Positions 31,501-41,748 of a stretch of DNA of 64,000 nt are shown in pieces (the first letter of the stretch is position 1; the number at the start of each line of letters is the position of its first letter). Source of the DNA: a virus; the IMG/VR virus record IMGVR_UViG_3300034121_001930, positions 1 through 64,000 of that record. One strand, given 5' to 3'. Position numbers and translations under genes: made by a program. The notes beneath the pieces are model-generated. The model was given only the letters and a program-made list of their open reading frames with translations, was not told the DNA's origin and did no database searches.

Positions 31501-34500
31501 CGTTTGGTTCCGACTTAAGTGCGGCTTGGAACGCTTGCGTAAGATCCTTAAGCCGCGCCTTGGCAAGACGCAGCCCACGCTCTTGGTACTTGGCGGCCTC
31601 GAACAAGCGAGGGTCCATGTTTCCACTGGCGCGGAACAAGCGGCTAACTGGTCCACCCGCGTCCCATTCACCGGTGGCGTTGTTAATAAACAGGTCGTCC
31701 AAGCTAACCGCGTACGCGCTTTCAACGTCCGGGCTCGTAATAGCATACAGGGCCTTGCTGTAGCGCGGGCTCTTGTCTGTCATATAACCAGTGGCGCGCT
31801 CAGCAAACTCAGCGTTGCGTACGAATACTCGCGGGCCCACCATAATAGCTTCGGACCCACCGACCACGGCGAGCTTACTGCGCACGTCAACGAAGTCGCT
31901 GCTGCGCACGGGGTTAAAGCCGACCTCGGTCCAGACTTCTGGATCGTTAATGTCTGCGGGCATCTCGGTAATTGTGGAGATGTTACCCTTTACAGTCGCA
32001 AGAGGGAACTTGCCGGTACCTGCTGCAATATCACGTGCCTCACCTTTTCCGCTAATAGCACGAACCACCATAGTTGGGTTCGTAATCCGAGCAACACTAG
32101 TGTACGACAACGGCGCTGCTACACGCGTCGCAGTTTCTGCGGCGGGTTGATGAAGTGTAATCGCATATACCGATTCACCAGCAGCTGTAGATCTGTTGTA
32201 TGTGGGTATATCAATACGGGCTTCAACAACAGTTCTATCGGCTACAGCCACGCCAACTTTATCAACTTTGCTAGCGTCTATGTACTGTTTAATTTTATCA
32301 ATTGCTGGAGCGTCCGCAGCCCCTTTGACTTCCCACGGATCAAAGAAGCCAACAAGATCGGCGTATTCATCCACGGTAATTTTACCTTCGATCATTCGCA
32401 CAGCAGCTACAGCAAGCTCGGGTGCGTTACGCCGAGCCGTCGCCTTGCCCGCGGCTTTCTCTTCTGCTGGCGTTACCGGTGTAAGGTTTGCTAAGCTCTT
32501 GGCTATGCTGGCTGGTGCGGCCAGCGGCAAGCTAGTGTCACCATCCTTTACCTTGGTTACCTTTTGCTTATTGAACAATACACCAGCTTGGTAAGACGTG
32601 CTAACATAACCCTTGAATCCTGCATCCTTAACCGCTTTCTCGAGCAGTGTAAGTGCAGCGCGGTTGTCGAACCTAGCGTAGCCAGCCTTCTGCAGGGCGT
32701 CTGCGTCCGGGTACAGGTCTAGTGGATCACGGTCCAAGTCGTACAAGGCATCGCCGTTGACCAGCATGCTGTAGCGGTTGACCCCGACCTGAGTCTCGCG
32801 GCGGTACTTGCCGTATCCGAAATAGGTTCGCGGCATGTAGATGTCTCCGTACTCGCGGCGGCGCTCGAGTTCTTTACCAGCGCCACCATTACCGTGTTCG
32901 CTTGGGTCTGTCTCCTTAAGCTCGGTGGCCTTGGACCAATGGGTTAGCTGGACCATGCGTCCACGGAAAGCCTTGGGCGCGGTGTCGAGCCCGGCCTTGC
33001 TAAGCGCAATGTTCGCGTTAGTGAAGCCATCCTTAAGCGATGTCGGGCTCCACGCGACCAGCTCGAGCACGTCTCCATTGTTGTCCACAATAATGATTCC
33101 GTCGTAGCCGAGCTTCTGACCCATGGTCTGGAACTGCTTACCTATGTAGCCTTTCTCTTCTAGGATCTTCTCGGTCTTTGCTTCGGCCTTGTCTGGGTCC
33201 ATGCCAAGAGCTTGGAATATATTGGCTGGATACGCTTGGCTATACTCAAACACCAATGGATTCTGTAGGCTAACATCGAATACCGAAACGCTACCACCGG
33301 TAATGCCTGCTCCGAGGCTACCCTCGCGCGCATACTTCTTCGCTGAGTCAACGCTTGGCGTGACGTAGTAACCAGATCCCAGAGCGCCTTCCTTGCTCGG
33401 ACGCAGCGCACCCACACCCTGCTTGTATGTGCCGCCGTGGAATGCTGTTGTGGAGTACGGCTGGCCAGTTGCGACTATGGCTTTGCTGCGCGCAATACTA
33501 AGATTAACACCCAAGCGGGTCGCAATTCTTGTATCTTCAATTTCAATATCAGTTACCGTAGGCAAGTTCATTGCGTACGTAATGATTTCCGAATCTGTAT
33601 ACAAGCCCTTGGTTTGTTTCTTAATGCGGTCAAGAGCTTGAGTACGCAGATCAAACTCAGTTCTAAGCTTGTTTCTGAAGGCCGCGTCAAGATCGTACCA
33701 AGCCGCATCGGTTTCAACCGGTGAGGTAACAATATCCAAGATGTCATTACCGGCCATATCAGTTTCTCTTTGAAGTTTCTTAGAAACTTCTGCGACTGTA
33801 GCAAGATCTTGCAAAGCTTTCGGCATATCCGAAATTCGCATATATCTTCCTTGAATCACTGGGATCTCTGACGGATGAACTCGCGCGCCCAAGAACTCTT
33901 TGGCTGCTTTGGACCATGTGTTGCGTCGTTCGCTGTTCGCGAACATAGCCTCGTCATCTTGGGTAATTGCACGGCTGCGGGCAATGCCGACCCCGGCCGG
34001 GGCCGGACCTTCGGTAACGTCGGCCCAGCTTGGGAAACCAAGACCAAGCTCTTCATTGTTGCTATTGGCCACGGCGGTTGCCAAGTCCTTGCCGTTGGTC
34101 GCCATTGCAAACACTGCGGTCTGCGCTTGCTCCAACGTAATCTCGTTGTTCTGGTACCGGGCCCATACGGCGCGCACACCGTTAACGTTTTCAGACTTAC
34201 TCTTCCATCTGGCCGTGAACAACATACGCACGGCTTCCCAAGTAATGCTTTGCACTTGGCGCGGGAGCATTCCGTACTCAGCGGCGACCGCTCTGTACGC
34301 TTCTGCGAATGCTGGGTAAAGACCACCAACGCCGGTAAGGCTGTCGGTGGCGGTGTTTGCGGTTCCAAAGTTCTGGCCGACCTCGCGGCTGTTGCCGCTG
34401 AACGCTTGCCAGAACAGCGCCGCAATGGCGTGGGTGTCCATGGTCACGTGGCCGTCTGCGTTCTGCGGGTCCACAATGTTATTGTAAAAGCTACGAACCT

Positions 34501-37500
34501 TGTGCTGGTCGCCAAGCTCGTCGCTAATAACTTTCATTTGGGTTTCGGACGGCGCGGTAAGAATACTAATAGCCTTGCCAATGCTGCCGTAGGTTCCCCA
34601 CGCTAGTTTGATTTCTTTGGTGACGCCCTTGTTATTGGTGCTTGAGCTAGGCGTACCAAAGCGTCCGTCCGGGCTAACGATTGGGAAGCTAGTGGCGTAC
34701 TTGGTTTCAGCACGCATGCGTACAAACCAAGCCTGTTGCTCCGGGCTAAGATCCTTGAGCTTTTTACCTTTTAAGGACTGAAGCCGTTCAAACGCTTGCT
34801 GCCTTTTTGCTTTTACTTTTTCGCTGCCCCAGCCGTGGAACAACAGCATGCCGTTCTCGTCTGTGCGGTGCTCGCCGTTTTCGTCAAGGTCCGGTTTGAT
34901 CCCCTTGGCATAACCAATGGTCCCGTCCTTGTTCTCCTTAAGCTCTGGCTCACCGCCGCGCATAAGCCAGCGCGCGCTCATTGCGTCGTCCCATTCGTAC
35001 TCTTGGTCCGCGGTCCAGATTTCCATTGTCCGCTTGGCCAGCTCGACGTTCATGAACCAGTCCTTTTGTGGACTGAACACGGCAAGCACACCTGCGCTCT
35101 GCTCAAGGGAGTAGTTGTCCCCGGCGAACTGCTGCGCAATAATGTTTGCGCCGTCGTACCAAAGGTTGGCGATGTCGCGGATATCGCTTGGGAAAACATC
35201 CATTAGCGTGCGCAGGTTGCTCTTGGTAACCTCATTTAGTGTGTTGTAAATCTCGTCTGCTTGCTTGGCGATTGGGTGTTTCGGGTCCTTGGCAATCTTG
35301 TCAAGCGTATCGGTGTACGTCTTGAGCGCCTTGCTGCTGTCTGTTCCAAGAACAGCGCCTTCCGCCTCGTACTTTTTAATCTGGTCTAGGTTCTTGTTGA
35401 ACTCGGCCAAGGCCTTATTGCGCGCCCTTGCTTCTTTGTTCCCAGCAATAGTACCGGGCTGCTCCTTGGTAACAAATGCGGACTCAGGATTTTCAATTGC
35501 GTCCTCCAGCATTTTGCCGGACACCTTAGCTTTAGGAACACCAAGATAATTAGCGAATGTTTTCTTAGCTGTATCTTTTGCACCCTTAATCTTAATGCCG
35601 TTTGCTTTTGCTTTGTCCTGCGCTTTAAGAACAGCACCACGGATTTTTGCGTATTCTTTGGCGAGCTTCGGGAACTCGCGAGCAACGATTGGGTACTCGA
35701 GCAGAAGCAGCGCGTTCTTGCGGTACGCTTGCGGGTTGCGCTTCAGTGATGCCAGATCCACCAAGTTGCTCGGGTCGGCACCGTCCTCGGTGGCCTTAGC
35801 AGATGTTGGGTTGCGCGTGCCCACAGCCTTGCCAGCCTTGGTTTGCGCGCGAACCTGTACTGGGTCAATATTAACAGCGGCCCGGCTATAACGCACAATT
35901 GGTGCTGGGCTAGCGGCGCGGCTTGCGAGCTGCATGGTTACCGGACTGATATCCAGCGCGTTGAATTTTTCTGGGGCGTCTGGAAGTCCTGCGCCGTCGC
36001 GCAGAAGGTAACGGTAAAGATCCGCCACTCGGTTTTGCGCGGTGGCCAGCCTTTCGTTATCGCCGTTATTTCGCAGCGCAATGTGGTAGTACGCGGACGC
36101 GACGAACTGTTTGGCCTGCTCTTTAACCTTAAGCAAGTCCTGCAGATCGGAGTTGGTCAGAGTATTGTAGGCGGCCTGCTCAATAACTGAGTCCGGGCTA
36201 AGTCCAACCTCTTCAAAACTAAGCTGAATGTCTGGACCGTTTGATCCGTTCGCCAAACCAATAGCAACAGCAAGTCTGGTGTCGAGTTCTTGCAGGTCGC
36301 CAGCGTCTTCAACGTCGTAGGCTTCGTAACGGGCTTCGGCCAGAGCTGGGTTAACAGCAAGGCGTCCGTCAACGAACTGCATGGGCTTGTTAATTTCTCG
36401 GTCCTCGACAACTTGGAACTCGTCCTGAGCTGCTAGACTTCTTGCGATCTTTGTAACAGGAGCGGCTTGCTGGTCGCCCTTGCTGTACTTGATTCCAGAA
36501 TCCAGACTCGTGTCTAGGTCATATTCAACGCGGATTGTTGTTACGTTGCCGTTGGTGTCCAGCAGCGTACTAAAAAAGTTGTCGTCGGCCCCTATTGGTT
36601 GGTTAAGAGACTCGCCAACGCGCGGGCTATACATGCCATCCTTAAAGTACATTCCTGTGTTGGTTACAACGGAGTCCTGTACAAGCTCATTGGCTGCGTC
36701 AACCGCGTCTTGGTCCGTGAGTCCGGGGACAAGGAAGCTATTCTCGCCGCGGTTATACTTGCCAACAATTGGAATTACTTGGTACCCACGGTCCTTCAGC
36801 CACTGGGTAGCCTTCTTGTTGAACTCCTTGTTTTCTCTTTCGGAGAACTGGGTATCATTGGGGTTCTCCCCGGTAAACATACCGAACCTCTGGTTAACAA
36901 TAATATCGTTAATCTCTTCGTTGCTAAGGTCCGAGTAACGCAGCGTTTGCACTTGGTGCAGAATCCACTCAAGGTCGTCACGCGAGTGCGGGTTTGGCAC
37001 GCCAAACAGCGGGCCAACTCTGTTCTCGTGGTTAACACCCGCACGGCTGGCGGCCACTTGCGCAACGGTTCTACCGTACGGGTTTTGTCCAAGCGTTTGG
37101 TTTGCGTTTGACAGATCAGTAATAACTTCGGCCAGCTCTTTGTACTGCTTGCTGGCTACTGGTTGCCCGCTAAACAGGCTTGCAATAAGATCAATAAATT
37201 TCTGAACAAAGTTTCGTTCGCCCTTGGGGCTAAGCTCGACTAGTTGTTTGCGGAACTTGCTGGACCCATAGAAGTGCGCCACCAATTCACGGGCTCCGTC
37301 AACATCACTAAACGGTTCAGACAAACTAGCGCGACCTTCCAGAGCGTACCGCAAGTCCGGCGGCATGTTGTCGCCGTACTTTGCGTTAGCACGTTCCGCG
37401 TACTCAGCGCGCAGGGACATAAGCCTGTCGCGCACTTGTTGTTCAAACTCGTTTGCCGGGGCTGTTACAACACGATCTGTAACAGCGTGGCCCAGCTCGT

Positions 37501-40500
37501 GAAGCAAAGCGTCCAGCGCACCGCCACCGTTGTCGCTGGCCAAGTTAACAACAACCGCGTTGCTTTGCGGCAGGTACGCCCCGGCCATGCCCATGTTATT
37601 CGGAAGATACGAGAACGAAACAGGCACACTGTCCGCGCCAAGCCTAAGAAGTTCTTTGGCCGTTTGTCTGTGAACCTTGCTGGTAGCGGAACGGGCCGTG
37701 CTTTCAAGAACAGTTTTAATGTCTGCTCCGGGTTTAATGCCGTGCTTTCTAATTTGATTACTGTTGCGCGCACGAAGCGCTGCAATATTGCTGTCTCGTT
37801 TTACGCGTTCTTGCGGCGGCAATAGTTCATCGCTTATAAGATACTCCAAAAGTGTTTCAGGATTATTGCCGTTACGCGCAAGATTTTGGACGGCCTGACT
37901 TTTCTGTTGCGGAGTAAACGCCTGAAGGTCAAGACCGGCCGCCAGTTCTGGTGCAACCAAGGCGAACAATTCCGCGTCGTCCGTGTATACTTCTGGGTCG
38001 ATTCCAAGCTGGGTGGCCACCGCGCGGATCTCCTCCACAAGTTGTTGTGGGGCTCCGGGTTGGTTAATGCGGGTGGCCCTGTAATCTGGGGCCGCCTCCG
38101 CCGCGCGTTGTCCGCGGTCTGTTACCAGCGGTGCGTTATTCTTGGCTCTTTTATCTTGGCGGCGTTGCTTGCTTTGCTTGGCCTTAAAGGTTTGCGCCGC
38201 AATATTACGACGTGTATTTTCTCGCCCCGCGGTTTCTACTGCGCTTGCGAGATTGGTAACAGCTTCTGGACCGCGCGTACGGTAGGCTGTTTCCACTTTT
38301 GGTACGTTATCACCAGCAACATAAACCCATGTGGCTAAACCTTTGCTGTTAAACACACGCATGTGCATTGATTCAACAGCGCCGGTATCGTCTTTTTTAA
38401 CGTTCGCAATTAGCGGTTGCTCAGGCAGGTCGTAAGTTGTATCGCCATAAACAATTTGACCACCATCAGTAACCTCAGACACTTCACGAGCTTGGCGGCG
38501 CGGGCTAACCGCGGCCCCTTCTTGAAGCAAAGTATTAAAGCCTTCAAAGTCCTTGACTGGAAGATCCTTGTTAGGCGTTACCTCAAAAGGTGTCGAGCCG
38601 TCTTCGGGGTCAAGAATAACTCCTTCGTCTTCAATGCGCAGCCTTCCGCGCAGTCCGTCGATTACTACAACTCTATTGCTAAGGTCATTGAACGTACGGT
38701 TTTCTGGGTTGTCCGCTTGTTCGTCTCCGACAAGTTGGAAGCCGCCCTCGGGGGCAGTAACGTCCGGGCCCGGCAAGAAGCTATTAAGGTCCAGACCCAT
38801 TTGTTCGGTGCGCCGATTAACAAAAGCACGCACATCGTTCGGTGTAATTTGTGGGGCACCTTGTTTATCGGTACCGCTTGGCTGAACCGAACTAAGTTCT
38901 TCCTCGTTAACGGCCAGCTCTTTGGCCAATTGTTTGGCCAAGCTTGTTACAGACGCTGGAGCTTTAGTAGCAAGGGGTTCAGCAGGGGCTGTAGGAATTT
39001 CAAATGGCTCCTCGCTAGTCGCGTCAAGCCTGTCGATAATTTCTTGCTTGGCCGCGCGCACCGGAATGTTTTGGCTTATCGCTTGTCCGCGCCGTTGTGC
39101 CACGCGCATGCGGTCCTGAAGCGCCGCGATTGTTTGCGGGTTGCCGCCGGACTCCTGCAGCTTGGCTACAGTGCGGTCCATTAGGTCCCGCTCAATTGAC
39201 TGCGCGGTGCCTGCAAATGTGTCACGCGCAATATCGGCTTGTCTCAGACCAATCTTATTGGTTGTACCAAGCGCACCACCATATACACCACCAACAACAG
39301 CAGCCTGCAATCCTTGCGTGAACGCCTGCTTAAAATTAATCTGCTCGTCGCTCAAAAGGTTTTGAACAACGTTCTGGGTAAACTCATCAGTAAATTCTTC
39401 CAATGCTTCCGCTGGGATTTGTTTTACCGCGTCGCCCCAACCCTCGTTAACTACTTCGCGACTAACTTGTTTAAGTGTGTCGAAAAGTTCTGGGCCTCCA
39501 AAACCTCCTCGTTCCAACGCGTTGGTTAGGCGATTGCTATAGCTTTTAATTTGACGAAGGTTTGCAGTTCCAATTGCTGTGACGTCAGCACCCTCACCAA
39601 ATACCTTACCAAATCCGCGCTCTACCAAAGCGGTAATAGCTCCGCTGTACAGTGCGTTTGTAGTGGCCGCGTCATTAATTTCTTCTTCGGTATACTTGGG
39701 CGTTCCGTCTGGATTTTTAGCCTGCCGCATCTCCATGGTAGTATTAGTCCATGATTGCTGCGCGCTGCGCGTAAAGCTTGTACCAATTTGTGTAGCTGTT
39801 GCAGTTCCCACCACAAACTTTTCTTCCAAGTCTCGGCGCACCGCGCGCAATACTTGAGCTGGACTTTTCTCAGCCCCGGCCACGGTAAACTTTTTAAGAT
39901 AATTGCCGACTACGCTTTTAGTTTCTGGTTTAAGCGCGTTACCAATAAATGTTTTTGCGGTCTGGCCCATTAGACCTTCCGTGGTACGAATGGCTGTGCC
40001 AACTACAGGCTTAGCCACAGACTTAGCTAGTGTTCCTGCGCCTTTACTAATAGCGATATCCGCCAGCAATGGGGCCGCTTGGCTGACTATGGTGTAGCCG
40101 AGCCCCAGTTCTCCGCCATAAAGATTGACATAAGTTCCGCGGCGTTGTTCTTGCATGGCATCGGCTTCTGCCCAGTCAGCGAAAGCTTTTTGACCACCTT
40201 CCCAGTTAATCGCATTAGACGCACCACCACCCACTGCTTGGACAATGGCTGAAAGTGAATTAGGAATAGACCTAAGAACTCCCTGTGTTTTCGCACCAAA
40301 TGTCTTTCGTGCGCTGGGCTCCATTTGATCCAAATAGGCTTCTGTTAGTTCAACAGTACCGCTATATTTATCTACATTCTTTTGTGTAAATTCTAGAAAT
40401 TTATCTCCCTCGAAATCAAACAGCGCGTCTCTAATGGGTGTAAGATTTGCAGATATCCAACCGGTGCGAATGCTTGAAGCTGCTGCTTTTTCTTTTTCGT

Positions 40501-41695
40501 CAAGACCAAGAGTATCCATGGCCTGCGCAAATTTCTCTTTCGGCAGCAAAGCAGCGCTAGCCAATGGCGCGCGAGTCCCGTCCGTAAGGGTGACAAAGTT
40601 TTTTGTCGGGTCGTCTTGGTTGGTCGGAGTATTAATCCTTTGCAAAACATAATCTTGCGCAGCATTAGTAAATTGATCTTCGCTAAATTCTGTTACAAGA
40701 GAGTTATTTGGGTCTGTTTGTTTAAGGTTGCGGTACGCAGAACGAATAGCCGCGTCAGCTACTCGATTGCTCGCTACTCTTTTCGCTGTGCCTTCTGCGT
40801 AAACCGGACCCGCAGGAGTCGCTATAACTTGTTTAGTCCCCGCGACCTCATCGGTCGAAGCCTTTGTAATTGCGCCAACGCTAGTACCAAATTCTTCTGT
40901 GCTCTGGGTTGCGTATTCAATAGCGCTTGCCATGTTTTGCTGAAACGCAGAGTCTGGATCAGACTGACTTAAACGCTCTTGCAGAAGGCTCTGGATTTCC
41001 GAATTAATACGCTGCTCGGCTCGGTTTACCTTTCGGCCCGGATCTGTTTTAATCCATTCCTCGGCCAGCGCTGCAGAACGTGGGTCAACAATATCCTGTG
41101 CCAGATCCAAAGTATCATACACGGCCTTGCGGTCTGGGTTCGCTTGGGTGTTAATCCAAACATCCCGTTTGCCGGGCTCGCTTGTTGGGTAGTCAATAAA
41201 GCCTAGCCCGCGCTCTTTGGCATAACCAATACGGGCTTGTTGGATTACGTCTGGTGTAGCGATATTTTTCCTGACGTCTTCCAAGTCTAGCTCCAAATTA
41301 GGATCTGGTTGGCCGGACTTAATTCGTTGGTAAACATCAGCAGCGCGCGCCGCTTTTTCTGGTTCTGTGTTCAATAGACTCTTGCTAACCAAGTCAAGGT
41401 CAGACGCGTCGTCAACAAAAGACTTATTGGCGAAGCTTTCAAACAATTGAGTTTTTTGCTGCTCGTCTTGCGGCTGAAAAACACCGACCTGAACGCCCTT
41501 GTTAAAGAGTCCGCTATACAGACTATCTTGAAACTCGTCTGGCTTCTGGCCGCTCCGAAGTAGTTGGCCCGTAGCGTATCCAGCGTACTGGTTAAGCGTG
41601 TCTTCACTGAGTTCCTTTTGATTTTTATCCGACCACTCGGTCAGACTAAGAACTTCAACATCGTTTCCCAGAGGGTCTTTAGTAATCTGCGGCAT
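28580..41695 (-). CDS. Giant polyvalent virion protein, 4371 residues
   Basis: A single 13.1-kb frame. Visible parts in order: helical N-terminal region; hydrophobic helices near 535-575 and 800; a zinc peptidase motif H-E-L-G-H at 1399-1403 within L-D-A-L-L-H-E-L-G-H-A-V; a region near 2165-2560 with G-V-L-A-V-F-S-P-Q-K-D-W typical of large polyvalent proteins; two ADP-ribosyltransferase-like domains near 2745-2900 (F-H-G-G-T-Y, G-S-G-Y-Y-V-T) and 2915-3060 (L-T-H-W-S, Y-F-G-Y-G-K-Y); coiled coils near 3350-3500; hydrophobic helices near 3800-3835 and 4030. Such proteins are thought to be packaged and injected with DNA to modify the host and shield the genome. Domain identities are by motif only. 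Confidence 0.85.
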   Translation of the reverse strand: MPQITKDPLGNDVEVLSLTEWSDKNQKELSEDTLNQYAGYATGQLLRSGQKPDEFQDSLYSGLFNKGVQVGVFQPQDEQQKTQLFESFANKSFVDDASDLDLVSKSLLNTEPEKAARAADVYQRIKSGQPDPNLELDLEDVRKNIATPDVIQQARIGYAKERGLGFIDYPTSEPGKRDVWINTQANPDRKAVYDTLDLAQDIVDPRSAALAEEWIKTDPGRKVNRAEQRINSEIQSLLQERLSQSDPDSAFQQNMASAIEYATQSTEEFGTSVGAITKASTDEVAGTKQVIATPAGPVYAEGTAKRVASNRVADAAIRSAYRNLKQTDPNNSLVTEFSEDQFTNAAQDYVLQRINTPTNQDDPTKNFVTLTDGTRAPLASAALLPKEKFAQAMDTLGLDEKEKAAASSIRTGWISANLTPIRDALFDFEGDKFLEFTQKNVDKYSGTVELTEAYLDQMEPSARKTFGAKTQGVLRSIPNSLSAIVQAVGGGASNAINWEGGQKAFADWAEADAMQEQRRGTYVNLYGGELGLGYTIVSQAAPLLADIAISKGAGTLAKSVAKPVVGTAIRTTEGLMGQTAKTFIGNALKPETKSVVGNYLKKFTVAGAEKSPAQVLRAVRRDLEEKFVVGTATATQIGTSFTRSAQQSWTNTTMEMRQAKNPDGTPKYTEEEINDAATTNALYSGAITALVERGFGKVFGEGADVTAIGTANLRQIKSYSNRLTNALERGGFGGPELFDTLKQVSREVVNEGWGDAVKQIPAEALEEFTDEFTQNVVQNLLSDEQINFKQAFTQGLQAAVVGGVYGGALGTTNKIGLRQADIARDTFAGTAQSIERDLMDRTVAKLQESGGNPQTIAALQDRMRVAQRRGQAISQNIPVRAAKQEIIDRLDATSEEPFEIPTAPAEPLATKAPASVTSLAKQLAKELAVNEEELSSVQPSGTDKQGAPQITPNDVRAFVNRRTEQMGLDLNSFLPGPDVTAPEGGFQLVGDEQADNPENRTFNDLSNRVVVIDGLRGRLRIEDEGVILDPEDGSTPFEVTPNKDLPVKDFEGFNTLLQEGAAVSPRRQAREVSEVTDGGQIVYGDTTYDLPEQPLIANVKKDDTGAVESMHMRVFNSKGLATWVYVAGDNVPKVETAYRTRGPEAVTNLASAVETAGRENTRRNIAAQTFKAKQSKQRRQDKRAKNNAPLVTDRGQRAAEAAPDYRATRINQPGAPQQLVEEIRAVATQLGIDPEVYTDDAELFALVAPELAAGLDLQAFTPQQKSQAVQNLARNGNNPETLLEYLISDELLPPQERVKRDSNIAALRARNSNQIRKHGIKPGADIKTVLESTARSATSKVHRQTAKELLRLGADSVPVSFSYLPNNMGMAGAYLPQSNAVVVNLASDNGGGALDALLHELGHAVTDRVVTAPANEFEQQVRDRLMSLRAEYAERANAKYGDNMPPDLRYALEGRASLSEPFSDVDGARELVAHFYGSSKFRKQLVELSPKGERNFVQKFIDLIASLFSGQPVASKQYKELAEVITDLSNANQTLGQNPYGRTVAQVAASRAGVNHENRVGPLFGVPNPHSRDDLEWILHQVQTLRYSDLSNEEINDIIVNQRFGMFTGENPNDTQFSERENKEFNKKATQWLKDRGYQVIPIVGKYNRGENSFLVPGLTDQDAVDAANELVQDSVVTNTGMYFKDGMYSPRVGESLNQPIGADDNFFSTLLDTNGNVTTIRVEYDLDTSLDSGIKYSKGDQQAAPVTKIARSLAAQDEFQVVEDREINKPMQFVDGRLAVNPALAEARYEAYDVEDAGDLQELDTRLAVAIGLANGSNGPDIQLSFEEVGLSPDSVIEQAAYNTLTNSDLQDLLKVKEQAKQFVASAYYHIALRNNGDNERLATAQNRVADLYRYLLRDGAGLPDAPEKFNALDISPVTMQLASRAASPAPIVRYSRAAVNIDPVQVRAQTKAGKAVGTRNPTSAKATEDGADPSNLVDLASLKRNPQAYRKNALLLLEYPIVAREFPKLAKEYAKIRGAVLKAQDKAKANGIKIKGAKDTAKKTFANYLGVPKAKVSGKMLEDAIENPESAFVTKEQPGTIAGNKEARARNKALAEFNKNLDQIKKYEAEGAVLGTDSSKALKTYTDTLDKIAKDPKHPIAKQADEIYNTLNEVTKSNLRTLMDVFPSDIRDIANLWYDGANIIAQQFAGDNYSLEQSAGVLAVFSPQKDWFMNVELAKRTMEIWTADQEYEWDDAMSARWLMRGGEPELKENKDGTIGYAKGIKPDLDENGEHRTDENGMLLFHGWGSEKVKAKRQQAFERLQSLKGKKLKDLSPEQQAWFVRMRAETKYATSFPIVSPDGRFGTPSSSTNNKGVTKEIKLAWGTYGSIGKAISILTAPSETQMKVISDELGDQHKVRSFYNNIVDPQNADGHVTMDTHAIAALFWQAFSGNSREVGQNFGTANTATDSLTGVGGLYPAFAEAYRAVAAEYGMLPRQVQSITWEAVRMLFTARWKSKSENVNGVRAVWARYQNNEITLEQAQTAVFAMATNGKDLATAVANSNNEELGLGFPSWADVTEGPAPAGVGIARSRAITQDDEAMFANSERRNTWSKAAKEFLGARVHPSEIPVIQGRYMRISDMPKALQDLATVAEVSKKLQRETDMAGNDILDIVTSPVETDAAWYDLDAAFRNKLRTEFDLRTQALDRIKKQTKGLYTDSEIITYAMNLPTVTDIEIEDTRIATRLGVNLSIARSKAIVATGQPYSTTAFHGGTYKQGVGALRPSKEGALGSGYYVTPSVDSAKKYAREGSLGAGITGGSVSVFDVSLQNPLVFEYSQAYPANIFQALGMDPDKAEAKTEKILEEKGYIGKQFQTMGQKLGYDGIIIVDNNGDVLELVAWSPTSLKDGFTNANIALSKAGLDTAPKAFRGRMVQLTHWSKATELKETDPSEHGNGGAGKELERRREYGDIYMPRTYFGYGKYRRETQVGVNRYSMLVNGDALYDLDRDPLDLYPDADALQKAGYARFDNRAALTLLEKAVKDAGFKGYVSTSYQAGVLFNKQKVTKVKDGDTSLPLAAPASIAKSLANLTPVTPAEEKAAGKATARRNAPELAVAAVRMIEGKITVDEYADLVGFFDPWEVKGAADAPAIDKIKQYIDASKVDKVGVAVADRTVVEARIDIPTYNRSTAAGESVYAITLHQPAAETATRVAAPLSYTSVARITNPTMVVRAISGKGEARDIAAGTGKFPLATVKGNISTITEMPADINDPEVWTEVGFNPVRSSDFVDVRSKLAVVGGSEAIMVGPRVFVRNAEFAERATGYMTDKSPRYSKALYAITSPDVESAYAVSLDDLFINNATGEWDAGGPVSRLFRASGNMDPRLFEAAKYQERGLRLAKARLKDLTQAFQAALKSEPNADLDDVNLALGSTEPTVGAAQRDAAETAKRARIDKANDVFDRAPANKAYMDAVNTARVNYRTHRSKQKYTAEVEQARADRKNSPEIQQRDAAIAAAEAQYSKDIQDARAQNLAPVRKAQQQAQLRLELNSPKTAIAIANFRVAVDKLSSELSDELGSGNPLRAIIDQNLGVYLTRTYRIHQDEGYAQRVLEDSEFAHQRALARNFLEKKWIDNTYEQWRKDVAYEPYTDSEVMSLVRAEAASKDVGTRELYKFIDKHSATPKVFGRATSRTDLTRFMQKGEVPPELRVLLGEVQNPIENALRTYGNLAQFLGTQRLLTQYTKLGLDNNWLVTAEDVENDPVKYRGYAPLVNTTDTNGGDPLSQYYAQPEVVSAFQTMFAPAPAPEGSDAKKVWDFVQLGASRTIGASMAFLTLGSAGFFVRNLVSIPIFASSNGFVPTPSNIVTALKGIKQVYGRDMDGLGADMVMLGISEGSMVTQTMRDFIRGTIDDPELITNQIESMLKEVGTPGNFLAKAWKGAKVTVDGLATLNDQIDMLYKAAYWAHEIDVQTKANKYRSVPLTPQQIKQEAARVVRLTTQGRERVAPIAKEFQRSGLGMLFNSFFRFTAEMFRLPIATIQLGVDEVKSGNPVLVARGRNRLIGLGTTLSVLGYGAPALLKEMFEVEDEEEEGVRAAQPPWARDSNLFITSDPADKSVTTWDLTYINGFSPITDAVGRSIHHAVNGRWEKIPGVMASSLAKSFLSPQIAVEAFAQAGMNRDDRGGALWLEDDSWGTKVGKTLKHVATNAYKLRTPFQFWKAYEAYTNGGVYDKDARFEKAADLVVNEFKPFRVHTNKTEQLARRAFGDLKQQMDAARETLGELKSYEQLDKERVDGVYDRYETSLIAINERLNKYAAGFEKLGMSYAEMESQAYDVGISKRRFKDAVRYGRVERFKPSEDAYKDYLRIGGEENGAARVKYLNEAVYARPQYLKLNTK

Positions 41696-41707
41696 AGCGT
41701 AGAGTCA

Positions 41708-41737
41708 CACACTACTACGCAAAGGTCTAGCTAGTCA
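41708..41737 (-). promoter_or_regulatory. Promoter for the giant gene
   Basis: On the - strand TTGACT (41737-41732) is followed after 18 nt by TAGTGT (41713-41708), 13 nt before the ATG at 41695. It would allow separate expression of the giant protein. Confidence 0.5.
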
Positions 41738-41748
41738 AGACCAAAGTT

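Noticed and set aside
31139-32494. 451-codon + strand frame inside the giant gene
   Set aside because: A shadow of the giant - strand frame, with no promoter or homologous pattern.
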